The position numbers and the translations under genes were made by a program. Below the pieces are notes generated by a model. That model worked only from the letters and a program-made list of their open reading frames with translations. It did no database searches and was not told where the DNA came from. Below are positions 49,797 to 62,273 of a stretch of 64,000 nt of DNA, piece after piece; the stretch's first letter is position 1; each line of letters opens with the position of its first letter. This DNA is from Margaritifera margaritifera (lineage: Eukaryota > Mollusca > Bivalvia > Unionida > Margaritiferidae), in assembly GCA_029931535.1 (NCBI GenBank), contig JAQPZY010000984.1, positions 62,001-126,000 on the forward strand, in the 5' to 3' direction.

Positions 49797-49800
49797 GCCG

Positions 49801-51298
49801 TACACATTTTTATTCACTTCAGCGGGGTTTGGTTTTTTTAATGACGCCGGAATTTTGCCGCCCCGTACAATTTGCCGCTCTAGACCTTGGCCTAGTCGGC
49901 CTGTGCGGAAATGTGTCACTAGTATTATATAGATATATCAAACAATTTTCAAATCAAAATTATTTTTTTACCTCCTGAAGCCCCCACAATATAGACTATA
50001 TGACACTTCTACGAGTAAACCATCTATTGAAAGAATTAGTTTCAAGCAAGCAAGTTCTAAAATGTCTTGCTGTTTGCCTCTATGTAAATTACAAGGCCCT
50101 GTATTCATCAGGTTATGAGCGAGACAGTCAGCCTAAGCATTACATTTAAGTCTTACAACAAAGTGAAATTGAATATCGCTTAACTTTGGACATGTTTCTC
50201 AGAAGAAGAAAAAAAACAGCTAAAAATGTAGCAAACATTTGGAATATTTTTTCATTCAAGCTCACCAGTACCTTATCTGTTTTATCTGCCATGAATTAAG
50301 TACAGTTTAAAAAGTTGATAAATATAGAATATCTACATTTTTTAGTAGATGTAAGGAAATATTCCATGAGTGTTGTGTGAACATTGTATTGGCTTCGCCA
50401 TTCGTGACAATCAAAATTAATCAACTTCACGAGTGAAATATTTCCTCATATCTACTCAGCAAAAAAAGACGTAGATTTTCTTTTATTATTTATTTTTCAA
50501 GGCAAAACCCGTCGCTTTTTCATGAATTTTTTTTCTTCTCCTTTCTGTGCCAATGCGATTAACTACTGCATTACTACATCGATAAAACTAAGTTCCGAAA
50601 TTTTACAATAATTTTTGGACAGCGACATTTTACAAATAGGTTGTACATATAATGCTTCAAAAATTGTATATTTTGTCAAATAGTGACTGTTTTATACGAA
50701 AATGAAGAGATTTTTTATTTCCGTTAACGCATTTTTTTACACAGTGATACAGTCAACATTGCTGGAATGTGGGTACTATAGAAACATGGCAGAACAGTCG
50801 TATCCGACAGACTTCAGAGCGTAACACCATTAAACAACAGATTGCAAGGAGAGTGAGCTTACTTGTAAGGATTTTAATTTTCTATTTTGTTAATTTCTGC
50901 ATTCAAACGTGAATGTTTGTGTGGTCTTGGCAAGCTTGAAATCTATTTCGGTAACCGACGCTGCATCCAAATTTCGATTAACAATTAATTTCGGTTTGCA
51001 ATCAACACTCATCAATGCCTGATTTCTCTATCGTTTCAAGACATGATTATGATTGTGATGAGAGTTATAATTTTATTACTGTATGTAATCAAGAGTTTTC
51101 TCAAGAATGTGTACCGTTTGTCGTATATCGAATATCAACAGGTCATGTACGTTGACAATTTGCATGATTCATGTGGAAAACTAATTCTGAAAAGGTTAAT
51201 ACTTGAATCCTACTCTTGCTGTTTGGGGTTAGTTTTTAGGCATTCTTGATGGCGCCTCATTGATTACATGAATACTTGAGGGTAAGATTGGTTCATTC

Positions 51299-51334
<36 letters not shown>

Positions 51335-52404
51335 AGAAGAAGAGGAAAAGATGCAATAGGCCTAAATATGGAAATACATGTATGAATAACATACATAAGG
51401 GCAGGTATATTTTCTAAATGTGAAAAGAAAGCAGTACACAAAATAGTACCCAAAGAAAGCAGTACCCAAAGTTATATCGCTACTGTGGCGAATTGATTTG
51501 TCACCCGCTGTTATATTTCAGTATCTCATTATGAAATATATAATTAAAGTATATCTATCTATTTTGGTGGCACATGGCTTAGCTGGCATTTGACTATGTT
51601 TGTTTGTGCAACATTCCCTATTATTGCGTTTGCCAACAAGAAAGTACCGTCTCATTCGATACCTAGAGAGTTTGATGGTCAATATACCTAATTTCGGATT
51701 ACACAATTTTCGTGGTAATGATGTATAATGATATTTGCAGCCCAAATACAGCAAATGTTTGTTTACAGATTATGTAGTTGTCGATAAATAAACTAAATAT
51801 ACCTTGCCACTAAAATTTAATTTGTTATTGGGATTGTCCAACAATAATTAGATATCGTTCAAGCAAAATTGATGATGTTGTTTCGCATACAGCAGTCATC
51901 ACTTCAAAGCAATCATAAGACAATAATGTGCACACAATATTGGACAGTTTAACAAACATATATTAAAAGTATATAACAACACGACAATAAAGTCCCCATT
52001 TAGGAATTGGAAGGGTTAATAGCATCCATTTTGATACGTCATCCTAAAAAACTGGTACACTTATGCTTCCTTATCCTTTTTTTGCACTCTCAGAATTTCA
52101 GTGGGTAACATTATAAAAGAAAAAAATATAAAACACACAGTTTATAATTAACGTATAGCCTATGAAGATCATTTTCACAAGCTGAATAATTTACTTATTA
52201 ATGACACAGTAAATCGAGATTGCTTCATGTTAAAAATTACTCTTTTTAGTCAAAACATGTTTGTACCGAAACCTAATTTATTTTCTAGCATAAATTTAAA
52301 AAACACAGGAGATAAATGAACATTGGTTTTAAAATCTTAAACATAGAGATATATTAACAAATAACTGTTTCTCCAATAGTATATATCGTTATGCTTTATC
52401 AGCA
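49801..52404. other. Gene-poor stretch
   Basis: Contains (GA)n with (GAA)n at 51303-51345. A short ATG frame at 50791 in good context (aaacATGgcagaacag) ends after 12 codons. No supportable gene. Confidence 0.5.
51303..51345. repeat. (GA)n microsatellite with GAA tail
   Basis: About 14 GA units then four GAA units. Confidence 0.95.
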
Positions 52405-52740
52405 GTGGGAGCTGAGGTAGCTCAGTTGATAGAGCGTCGGACTCCTAATCCAGTGGTTGCAGGTTCGATACCTGTCCAAGCCATTCTTAGTCATCTGCCT
52501 CTGTGTGTCTGTGGGAAAGGCACTTAGCTCCTATTTCCTTGGCATGATATTGCCAAATGGGGTGTTGATAGTGCCGTTATAAATGAACAAGCCACACCAC
52601 AGTATGCCTCTGTGTGTCTTTGAGAAAGGCACTTAGCTGTCATTTCCTTGGCATGATATAGCCAATAGGGTGCTGATAGTGCCGTTATAAATCACCAAGC
52701 CACACCACAGTATGTAACTCTGTTACATAGTGGCCTCGCC
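52405..52740 (+). mobile_element. tRNA-derived SINE with internal tandem repeat
   Basis: The head (52411-52483) is tRNA-like: tagctcagttgatagagc (A box and D arm), loop ctcctaa (anticodon CCT, arginine type) and gcaggttcgatacctgt (B box and T arm). Acceptor and anticodon stems carry mismatches, so this is not a working tRNA gene. The body is a unit of about 110 bp (cctctgtgtgtct, aaaggcacttagct, gtgccgttataaat, caagccacaccacagtatg) present twice. Confidence 0.82.
52411..52483 (+). pseudogene. tRNA-Arg(CCT)-like SINE head
   Basis: D and T arms pair well. The acceptor stem (gctgagg with ccaagcc) has three mismatches and one wobble. CCA follows poorly. Treated as the promoter part of the SINE. 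Confidence 0.6.
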
Positions 52741-52874
52741 TTATTCAGCATAGAGTAGTTGCAGAGAATGCGGTCAGAACAGCCACAAGCACAAACAATG
52801 ATATTTACCATTAAAAACAATTAGAAATATTTAAGTTTACAGGCTCTAGATTCTTGGTCTTGTTCGACAACGAG
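52741..52874. other. Spacer between SINE and retropepsin remnant
   Basis: Short AT-rich spacer; nothing recognised. Confidence 0.5.
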
Positions 52875-53500
52875 TTATTGTCTTTTGTCACCCTGATTAG
52901 AATAGAGAGAATGAGTAGTAAAGAGAAGATCACTATGATCGTTACCTATTGTTTGATCAATACCAAGAGAAAAGGTGACCTCATCAAAAGACCGACCAAT
53001 AAATGTGTCAGCTAAAGAAATAATTTCCTGATCAACATCATTCTCAAGATCTCTTTTTGGCATAGTTCTGGTAACTGCACTAGCAGGATACAAATCAAGG
53101 ATTTCAATTTCAATAGGATAAACTCTTAGATCAAAACAAAATACTTGTCAGTTACAAGTGGATTAACCATGACCTTATCTACAGCTAAGTCATTGCTTAG
53201 TAGCAATTGAATACCTTCTATAGGTAAAGAAGTCACTGCCCCAAAAGTCACGGGTCTGGGAACTAAGTTTGATGCCAAATTGACACAATGGAGACGAACA
53301 TTAACAAAGCCGCACTCTACTCCTTGAATAAGAACACTTTCACTAGAAGAAGACTTCTCAGACAAAGGCAAAGTACCTGATAGCAAAAGACTACGAGAAG
53401 CTCCTGTGTCCCTTAATTTTTTAATAGGGATAGATTTGGCAGAATCACCAATAAGTGATATAGAATCTTCTGACATGAATGGTTCATAAGTAAGTCTCTA
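52875..53500 (-). pseudogene. Retrotransposon aspartic protease fragment
   Basis: The frame opening near 53500 reaches KKLRDTGASRSLLLSG, with the retropepsin catalytic D-T-G-A-S at 53410-53396. It continues through VLIQGVECGFVNVRLH and GIQLLLSNDLAVDK (the second conserved L-L-G/S-N-D-L region) to 53126. After a frame change it continues as LYPASAVTRTMPKRDLENDV to 52875. This matches the protease and following linker of Ty3-type gag-pol. No gag or RT was found beside it, so this is an isolated remnant. The DTGA motif is still intact. Confidence 0.78.
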
Positions 53501-53980
53501 AAATAGAATCAGCCTGGGTTCATGAGTTCCAATAGTCTTGACTGTCCTTAATATAACACAATGATACAATCCAGAATGCCTTTGCATGAGTGCACACTTG
53601 TCTAATGTATTGTATTAATTCAAAAGTCAATGAGCACTTTAGTAATTCCAACGAATATCTTAAATAAATAATTCCTCTCCAATTATATCTGATTTCAACA
53701 GCACATAATGTAAAATCTGATCACAAATGGATTTCCACAGACTGATCTAAAACAGGATGAATTATTATTTGTTAACCAAATCACTATTTATGCACATTTT
53801 AACTTGACCTATATCATAACAGGACGTGAAGCGATCCAGTGAAAAAAAAAGTCTAACTGTAAACAAGACTGGGTTTGAACTCAAACACTTTAAAACATTC
53901 TATTTACCAGTGACCAGAATATAAAGTACAAGGTACCTTCATGGACAAGATTTAACACACATTATATATTATGTATATAA

Positions 53981-54035
<55 letters not shown>

Positions 54036-54037
54036 CA

Positions 54038-54069
<32 letters not shown>

Positions 54070-54894
54070 CATATATAAACGAAAATAGACCAAATTGTGA
54101 CTAGTATATAATGTAATGGTGATAAGGTCATTGCGAAGACACTAAAATAAAGCCAATGAATAATTGTTGGTGGTATACAATAACAATCTAGTTGAGAAAT
54201 AATCAATATCGTGGTACACAATATGCCAATTTATTTCTAAACGCATAAATGGAACAAAAGGTTAAAAACATTATCCCCGGTGTAAGCACTCAACTTTAGC
54301 ATGCTTTGTTTGATATAAAAATTGATTTATGTGCTTATTTCAAACTTTAGCATGAAAAAGACATTCACTAATAAAAGGACACTCGAATTCTAAATTAGTA
54401 CATACTGTGGTGCATTAAGGCTGTCGGAACAAACGTGTCTGTTCTGTCTGAGATTTCATGACCCAACGTATGTTCCTGTTTATTAGCAAAAACATCTTTG
54501 TTCGAAGCAGACTGAAAGTAAAATTTCACAAAATTAATTTTTATATGAAACTCTTGTTTTTAAACGTACAAAAACAAGAACATGTTTTAGAAACTTCATT
54601 CGTTTTTAATTGTGACATTTCTCTTTGGCTGCTTGCATAGTGCTTATGTCCAGGGACGCTCACCTGTTCGCAGTCTTGCCAAGCATTCGCCATCGAAGGT
54701 ACACTTTAGTCAAAACTATGCCTTCACACGACCAAGAACAAGTTGGCAAAAAGTCCCACTAATGAAGAAAAAGTCACCCACCAAAAGGGCTGACCAATGA
54801 TCAACGTGAAACATGTTCGTTGTCAGAGTAGTGCCAAAGCACAGCCCTGAAAACAATCGTTCATTTATCAGTCTGTGGATTCTTTTATATCTTG
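53501..54894. other. Gene-less stretch with compound microsatellite
   Basis: AT-rich, with (TA)n at 53985-54030 running into (CATA)n to 54066. No supportable gene. Confidence 0.55.
53985..54066. repeat. (TA)n(CATA)n compound microsatellite
   Basis: About 23 TA units then 9 tetranucleotide units. Confidence 0.96.
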
Positions 54895-56115
54895 GGTCAC
54901 GAATTTTTGTGCACGAAAATACCTTTTGTATTAATTATGAACAAAAATTTAGATGAGTTTTGTTGCCGGATACAGCGTTACCCGCGGTGTTTGGTTTTTA
55001 ACCTTGGCAATTTCGAAATACCGACTTCTGTTCACTCGCTGTAGCACGCACAAAGTGCCGGCAGTGGGGACCCGTTTATCCCGAGTTCTCTGGCCGTGGA
55101 TTTCACCACGACCATAGCACTTATAGTGCTAGTTCTTTCTATATTGTCACAATAAAGATGAGTACTGTCAGGAAGCTGCCCACTTTACCATATCAATCTT
55201 CAGAGGTAGAGGTGTGTGAAATGTAATACTTTATCTTTCTTGCTATCCGTTAGATGTGATGAAATTGTTAAATATATACTGAATATCTCGGAATTTATTC
55301 TAAATTTATATCAAGTCAGACCTATGTCACATAACGTCATGCTATCGGATAGAATATAGTTTGGTTCAAGTCAGACATGTTATAGCTGAATAGACACGTT
55401 GAATTCACTTATATATTGTACGCATTAAATGATGAGAAACGGTGACATTGGTTCGAGGAACGATACTGATTAAGTCAGTGTGAGGGTCCGAAGGTTATGA
55501 ACGAATGGGTTTGTAAGGTACGGAGGTTCCCAAGGGATCCTTCAGCAGGCCGGAAGGGGTGGACTACGCGAGATAATTACTCGACGGTTCATCAGGAAGG
55601 CTGGATCGAAAATATTCGTGATCATCGCCGGATGTAACGAAATAACATCGTATATATATATATATATATATACAGTACACCATCAATCTTGTCGATGAAA
55701 ATACATTGATCATATCTATTAATAATTCCATACATTGATCATTTTTATTGACAAATCCATACACTCATCATATCTGTTGTAAATCCATATATCAATCATA
55801 TTTCTTGATAAAATCTATATATTAATCGTATCCGTTGAAAAACGATGTCATTTGCAATTATTTGTTGAAAACCCATGCTTTGATCGTTTTAATTGAGCGA
55901 TACTATTTGTTTTATCCGTGTAGAACTTTGTGCGCATGAGTAGGGTAGGGTTTTCAGTTGTTATAGTTTAGTTTATGAGAGGTGGAAGTGAGGTGCGAAC
56001 AGGGTGTAAGATAGTTACTCATTATTCATTTGCATTATGAATAAACATCTCTTTCGTGTAATTGTGTTAAGTATCTTCGCTAGATCCAATCCCACCTGGT
56101 TTCATCCGGTTGTAT
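54895..56115. repeat. Dispersed segmental repeat, copy 2 (empty MITE site)
   Basis: Matches 35245-36990 in the same orientation. It lacks the MITE and the 145-bp duplication and has a shorter TA array (55651-55672). It keeps a 30-35-bp minisatellite (55680-55890) and the uninterrupted ttcgctagatccaatcc near 56077-56093. Confidence 0.85.
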
Positions 56116-56895
56116 CTGGTACATTCTATGGATCAAAAAATGTCCACAGTTCTCGATCGTACAAAACATGCATGTATGTAGGTTTCTCTGTCTTTACTTA
56201 TAGTAGATATTGTCCGCCAATTTGTTTGTTCATATTTGTATATAATCTAGATATAGAGGATTCTACAAATATGGTTGCATAAATTTTACGATAATCCATT
56301 GTTATTACTTGCGGAAACAATAAAATAATCTCTTCGCCACCATGTAACCTCCCAACCAGAGGTTTTCATATATATCCGAATCCAAACTCTCAGAATATTT
56401 GCTTTGTCAAGTCCAGCCCTATTTAGTGTATTTATATATAATATTAAATCATATAATAGTCCGTCATAATTTATACACGATTTTAGTATTCCTTCCTTTT
56501 TATGGTATATATTTTAAGCCAAAAGTAGATTTTGTTTTTCACAGCCTATTCAATCGTAGAGAAAAACGTTCCAATTTACGTATAAAAACATTATTCTGGG
56601 CATCTTTTGTCCCGCTGAACAAATATCGATATAATTTCTTTGAACTAGATAGAAGCTCTCAGCATTACATTCATATCATAAAACAGGTGCGATTAGAATA
56701 TAAGACTGTATTCAAATCCAAATTCAAACACTTTATTGCTTCTTGTACAAAATAGCAATGGGATCGGACCATATGTTATTACGATATTTTCTAGGGTTAT
56801 CCCCATTACAATGACTCTGTATACAAAATACCAAAAAACTTCTAAATATTACAATAGCAATATTAATACCTAATGTATGTAGTTCAGTGATGTAT

Positions 56896-56965
<70 letters not shown>

Positions 56966-57331
56966 ATATGCTGAAGCTGTAGTGATATCATTTTAATCAG
57001 TGGGAAAATCAACCCGCTCAGTGTGAATTAAGATACATGTATTATTTTGTGTAGACAATTCAATTTTCCCTTTTAGTAAAGCATCATCTGATATAAATAG
57101 CAGCAATGGAATAGATTTGAAAAGTCTTGCTATGGCTAAAATAATACATCCGACATACCATCAACGTATCTACATGTTTTGTTTGTTTTTCTTTCTTAAA
57201 CTGAAAATATAATTTCAATCCATGATCAAAAATAGTTGTGTTAACTTGAACTTGTAACAATGATACCAAAATGTTTGAAAAGGGTAACGATTTTTAACTG
57301 TTCGTTCCCAAAAGCCATTGCTGATCTTATG
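56116..57331. other. Gene-less stretch with (GA)n
   Basis: A 118-codon plus-strand frame at 56399-56755 is AT-biased and unrecognised; I do not call it a gene. Confidence 0.5.
56902..56962. repeat. (GA)n microsatellite
   Basis: About 30 GA units. Confidence 0.96.
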
Positions 57332-57395
57332 AAATTATACCCACAGCTTAAAATGAGGACCTTAAATTATACCCACAGCTTAAAATGAGGACCTT
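57332..57395. repeat. 32-bp tandem duplication
   Basis: aaattatacccacagct begins at 57332 and 57364. The copies are identical. Confidence 0.92.
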
Positions 57396-57537
57396 ATGTT
57401 TAGAGCCATTAAGTTATTTTTCATTTTACACAACCCATATACACCTGTCTTAAGCAAAATCCTATAGGAAGTGATAAAAGGGACCTCTAAAGACAGGTGG
57501 TTGATTAATAGAGGTTCAGTTCTTTAATATTTTGGAG

Positions 57538-57681
57538 TATGGGAATGGCAAAACAGGCTGTTTAAGACGGGTCTATGGGAATGGCAAAACAGGCTGTTGA
57601 AGACGGGTGTATGGGACTCGGAAAACCGGCTGTTTAAGACGGGTGTATGGGACTCGGAAAACTGGTTGTTGAAGACGTTAC
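57538..57681. repeat. 36-bp minisatellite, four units
   Basis: Units begin tatggga at 57538 and then every 36 bp. Two subtypes are visible, (atggcaaaacaggctg) and (ctcggaaaa-c/t-ggctg). Confidence 0.93.
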
Positions 57682-59219
57682 ATGTAACCTTTTAAGGCAT
57701 ATTCAAATGCATGGAGAGTATTTATAGCCCGCTGAAGATCACGATTCTGCAATTATACTATTAGCATAGGCAGGATACATTTATTTTAGTTCTAAAGGCA
57801 TATACCATATAAGAGCTCCATCTAGAGCAACGACACACATAGCAAAAAGAAATAATGACAAGCACTCTCCTGAAAATCTACAGTCACACAAGGAAATGGT
57901 AAATATCTTTGATTGCTTTGACCTAGTTTTTATTCATTGTAAATATAAATCTGCTGGAATATTACCACAAATATCAAAATGTTATGTTTTCTCTGTATAT
58001 ATTCAAGCAATTTACAGTCAAAAGCCATGCTAAAATCAATACATACGCAGTTTAAGCATATGTTTTGTTGCCATAAAAGTAATATATATTTGCAGAAGGA
58101 CAGGAGACAAGTTCCTCTTCATTCGACAACACAAAATCATGAGGCGAGTAGAAAATAATAACATAAATGGATGATTAAACATAAAATACGTAGGAAATTG
58201 AAAAGAAAATGTAGGATAGAGTAATGTATGAAATTGAAAAGAAAATGTATGATAGAATACAGCTCAAGGGATGGTGGTGGCAAAGGAAAGAAAAGTAAAT
58301 TGATACATTTTGCCCCAATTTATCTTATATTAATATCCGTCCGTATAATGTGTGCCTCAACTCGCAAGTATATTACAGTATAAAAACAATGTATATTATT
58401 GCTAGCAGTAATAACAGACATACTTATGATAGTGCAGGTTTTAAAAAGTAAATCCAGTAATTACTTTTGGATTAATATAAACATGTGCTAAATTTTAGTA
58501 ATAGATAAAATAAAAATAAAAATATGTTCGCAACCCTCATCTTCGTCGTCGTCAAACACATCCTCCTCCTTCTTGTCGTTATCATACAGTATGCATAATA
58601 CAAATACATTGTTCACGAGAAAAGGATACTCATGATGGGTATATTATAAACATATTTTTAATACATATTTGTACGTTTTACTAAAAGGCAATATACTCAT
58701 CAATGAAGTTATACTTTGAATAATAAATGTACACATTTTATGAATAAGAAATGTTGTATACACGCACATACATACAAACATACATACATACATACATACA
58801 TACATACATACATACATACATACATACATACATACATACATACATACATACATACAAGCCTACATACATGTTTATATAAAAAAGATAAATAACTATTTAT
58901 CAAAAAAAAATTCTGAACTAAATTTCAACCTCAGTCAGTGTGAATCTGTTTTCTGCACGTTGAAGGTATGCCGTTCCCCAAAAACCTATATGTTGGTCAA
59001 TTACGTCGAGCCATGACAGTTTTTGAAATAGAATAACTCGACGATGGCGATGCATAATATATTAAAACCAAAAATGAACATCGTTTCAATTTTTTAACGT
59101 AAAACGTTGGGGCAGAAATGTTTACGTGCTCTTACGAAAGGTATCTATTCTGATCAAGAATTACATGTTCTTCATACCTCATATTCTTTCAGTGTGGGTA
59201 GCAAATTCTGATTGTGGTA
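57682..59219. other. Gene-less stretch with (CATA)n
   Basis: Holds a 37-bp duplication near 58190-58256 (aaattgaaaagaaaatgta) and (CATA)n at about 58763-58866. No supportable gene. Confidence 0.55.
58763..58866. repeat. (CATA)n microsatellite
   Basis: About 24 units with interruptions at both ends. Confidence 0.96.
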
Positions 59220-59690
59220 AATAATAATAATAATAAACAACTTTATTTGTTCTCAATGAACTGTAGAGCCGAAGGCTTATACTACACAGGGTCAAGATGC
59301 ATTAAAATGTACACTATTCACATTATATATAAATAAAATACATTATAATTATTATCAAAGACTGAAGGCAATACAAATATAGCAGCTTCATAACAAAACT
59401 ATAAAATTATATTTTGGACTAAAAAGAATGTTTAAATTTGTGTTTAAAAGCAGCAATGGTCGTACAGAATTTAATATCAGTACGTAGGATATTCCATATC
59501 AAAACACAATTGTACGTGAAGCGTTTTTATTTTTATATTTAGTTGACTTCTTTGTAGAAGAGCGCGTGATTCGACAATGAACTGCTAAGACCGGAGTAAA
59601 CTTATTCAGATAATCTGGTGCCAGGTTGCTTTGAATTTTGTACATAAAGACTGAATCCTTGTATTTGATCTGTCTTTAAAAGGTAACCAT
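59220..59690 (-). mobile_element. Non-LTR retrotransposon 3' end (Jockey/CR1-like)
   Basis: On the minus strand, from about 59690, the frame SVFMYKIQSNLAPDYLNKFT then HCRITRSSTKKS is the familiar RT C-terminal region (x-F-M-Y-K-x-x-x-x-L-A-P-x-Y-L with R-x-T-R-S-S). After a TGA and frame change near 59500 it goes on as WNILRTDIKFCTTIAAFKHK to a stop at 59419-59421, matching the terminal W-N-x-L block. A short 3' UTR has a small agccttcggct hairpin and AATAAA, then a TTA-type microsatellite tail (59220-59235). The element is 5'-truncated and dead. Confidence 0.85.
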
Positions 59691-59705
59691 GTGAGTTTTC
59701 AAAAA

Positions 59706-59938
59706 CAGTTTTACTGGGTGTTGAATATTTAGCAACATCAGGTTGTGGTATATATTCAAATACAGTTTTACTGGGTATTGAATATTTGGCAATGCAGTTT
59801 TACTGGGTGTTGAATATTTGGCAATGCAGTTTTACTGGGTGCTGAATATTTGGCAATGCAGTTTTACTGGGTGTTGAATATTTGGCAATGCTGTTTTACT
59901 GGGTGTTGAATATTTGGCAACATCAGGTTGTGGTATAT
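59706..59938. repeat. 32-bp minisatellite, six units
   Basis: Units start tgggt(g/a)ttgaatattt. The first and last units share caacatcaggttgtggtata and the inner four have the shortened caatgcagttttac, so the inner units expanded between two original ends. Confidence 0.93.
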
Positions 59939-60370
59939 AGTCCTGCCATTTAACAAAGATTCAGAGTTAATTAATCAATATACATGTTTCATGTTTGCTT
60001 TAAAATTCAAACATTATTGTCTGAATATGTAATATCTTTACCTCTTCATGAAAAAGAGTTTAATTAGAATAATAATAACGTAGATCTGAAACAATATAAT
60101 ATAATTTGTAATAACTTAAACATTTCTTCTCATCATGACTGGAGATATCGGAAAAAGGAAACCAGATAGTTATTAATAATAACAGTTATCATTGTAAATG
60201 ATAAATGAGTATAATTAATGAAGAAAAACTTTATGAAATTGATGAACAAATTTTTGATTGGAGATTTTGGTGTAGTAAAATTAAAGACATTACAATTTTT
60301 ATAATAATAATGTTGATGTGAATGAATGAATTCGCTGGTATTGCTTTTTTGCAACATAGGAACAGATTGA
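59939..60370. other. Short gene-less spacer
   Basis: AT-rich sequence between two minisatellites; nothing recognised. Confidence 0.6.
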
Positions 60371-60602
60371 CAGCTGAAGGTATTGCAAGATTAAATCAGC
60401 AGCTGAAGGTACTGCAAGATTAAATCAGCAGCTGAAGGTATTGCAAGATTAAATCAGCAGCTGAAGGTATTGCAAGATTAAATCAGCAGCTGAAGGTATT
60501 GCAAGATTAAATCAGCAGCTGAAGGTATTGCAAGATTACATCAGCAGCTGAAGGTATTGCAAGATTAAATCAGCAGCTGAAGGTATTGCAAGATTAAATC
60601 AG
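60371..60602. repeat. 29-bp minisatellite, eight units
   Basis: Eight units of cagctgaaggtattgcaag plus attaaatcag make exactly 232 bp, nearly free of variants. Homogeneity suggests recent expansion. Confidence 0.96.
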
Positions 60603-61307
60603 AGCATAAAGTCTTATATGATACGTATTTTAGGTGCTCAAGTTCAAAATAGAACATCTATTACTCGGTCCGTTGCAACTATTCACGATATATCCAAAAA
60701 GTTATTTGAGAAATTACTTTTAGGAGAACAAGGTTATGACAAATCGCATGAAACATTCACCAGTTTTTTTATTTATTTAGGATCCTATGTTCATTCACGT
60801 TACGGATGACTTGTATGGATGTGATATGAATAGCTATTATAGAATTTGAAAATTTCCAAGTAAGGTAAAAATGGAGAATTTTAATGCTTATACCCAGCTG
60901 CAATCTCTGCTGTGTTATGTAATCTTGGAGCAAAGTTCACATGGCTCTTTGTGAAGCACCCCCCGCAGCACAAATATCTTATGATGAACGTTCGGAAATA
61001 GGTGTAGCTTTGATAATCTAATGCAGGTAATTATCTTACAGTTTTTTAAATTGAAATTTCTTTTATAACTTCGACATCCCGTGATAACTATCAACTTCCG
61101 AAACGGTGACGCAAGTTCTCATGCACGGAAGGGCTCTATGACTATTTGTTACTAAATATACCTAGATACAGATGTTAAATATCCCTGAAAGGTCCATATT
61201 TTCATAGGAGATTCTTTGCTAATGCAGTGTTGTGAACTAAATGTCATCTTCTTCAATTTTGAACGCTAATAAGTTTTTTTTTCTTTCCTTGTAGCCATTT
61301 AACCTAA

Positions 61308-61401
61308 TGACAAACATAGAATTCAACCTGTTGGACAAAACCCGAGTTATGATGTGACAAACATAGAATTCAACCTGTTGGACAAAACCCTAGTTATGAT
61401 G
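61308..61401. repeat. 47-bp tandem duplication
   Basis: Units start at 61308 and 61355 and differ by about one base (cccgag and cctag). Confidence 0.92.
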
Positions 61402-61511
61402 TGGTTTCTGGTGTGAGTTTTATTTAGTGACATTTATAACAAAATGTCGGTTTACAATCACAAGACATTTTTTGGTTTTGTATTGGTTTGTTTCTTAAGT
61501 GACGTTATTGT

Positions 61512-61513
<2 letters not shown>

Positions 61514-61566
<53 letters not shown>
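61514..61566. repeat. (GA)n microsatellite
   Basis: About 26 GA units. Confidence 0.96.
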
Positions 61567-61568
<2 letters not shown>

Positions 61569-62273
61569 CAAAGGGTGGGGGCATGCTCACTAAAATAAAA
61601 GTTTGATTTTCAGTATTTGATTGCTATTTATAACTTACGACCTTAATCCATTTCAGAATCATTTAAAATACCAATTTTTAAATGAAATAGGTTTTGTTTA
61701 TCAAAGACCTCCGATTGCCTATTTTCACTCATCAAATTCCACTGATGAGGTAGCTAGCAGCCCTTTTCCTGCCAATGCTTACTTGAGTGTCTCAAAATCA
61801 TAGCTGCGAGAGGGTGACTGGAAATTGACATAACTTCAATACCATTGTGATATATATGGCTGAACAGAAAATTTAATTTTCTACAGCTTTGTTTCGTAGT
61901 TAGCCTGGTACTTTTCACTCCTTATAATATACTTTTGGTTTGGAATTTTACGAATGAATTTTCAACAGTCGTATTTTCCGGGTAAAAAAGAGTGTTCATT
62001 TTCTATTTTGAACTTTTTTCTCTGTAATCATATTGCGCTGACTATCGTGTGTCACTGAGTATGTGTACCAGAATACTTAGTAATGTCACCATTTCTTTAA
62101 AATTTGGTTGTGATAGAGTTTCTTACTATTCATAAAATGTGAACAATGTTGGACTTTCCACACACTTCTTGTCACCAACTTTGCCATATGGTACAAAATT
62201 TAACCCGACGACTTTGAATTGTATGCACTTTTGATGTTGTTGTCTTTATTACTTATGAAAATTATTCATAGCA

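Larger units (their letters stand above)
60603..62273. other. Gene-less stretch with small repeats
   Basis: Contains a 47-bp duplication at 61308-61401 (tgacaaacatagaattc) and (GA)n at 61514-61566. No supportable gene. Confidence 0.55.

Noticed and set aside
52411..52483. Functional tRNA-Arg(CCT) gene
   Set aside because: Mismatches in acceptor and anticodon stems, and it is fused to a repeated SINE body.
56399..56755. 118-codon plus-strand frame
   Set aside because: AT-driven composition (Ile, Lys, Phe, Tyr), no domain, and no supporting splice or promoter signals.
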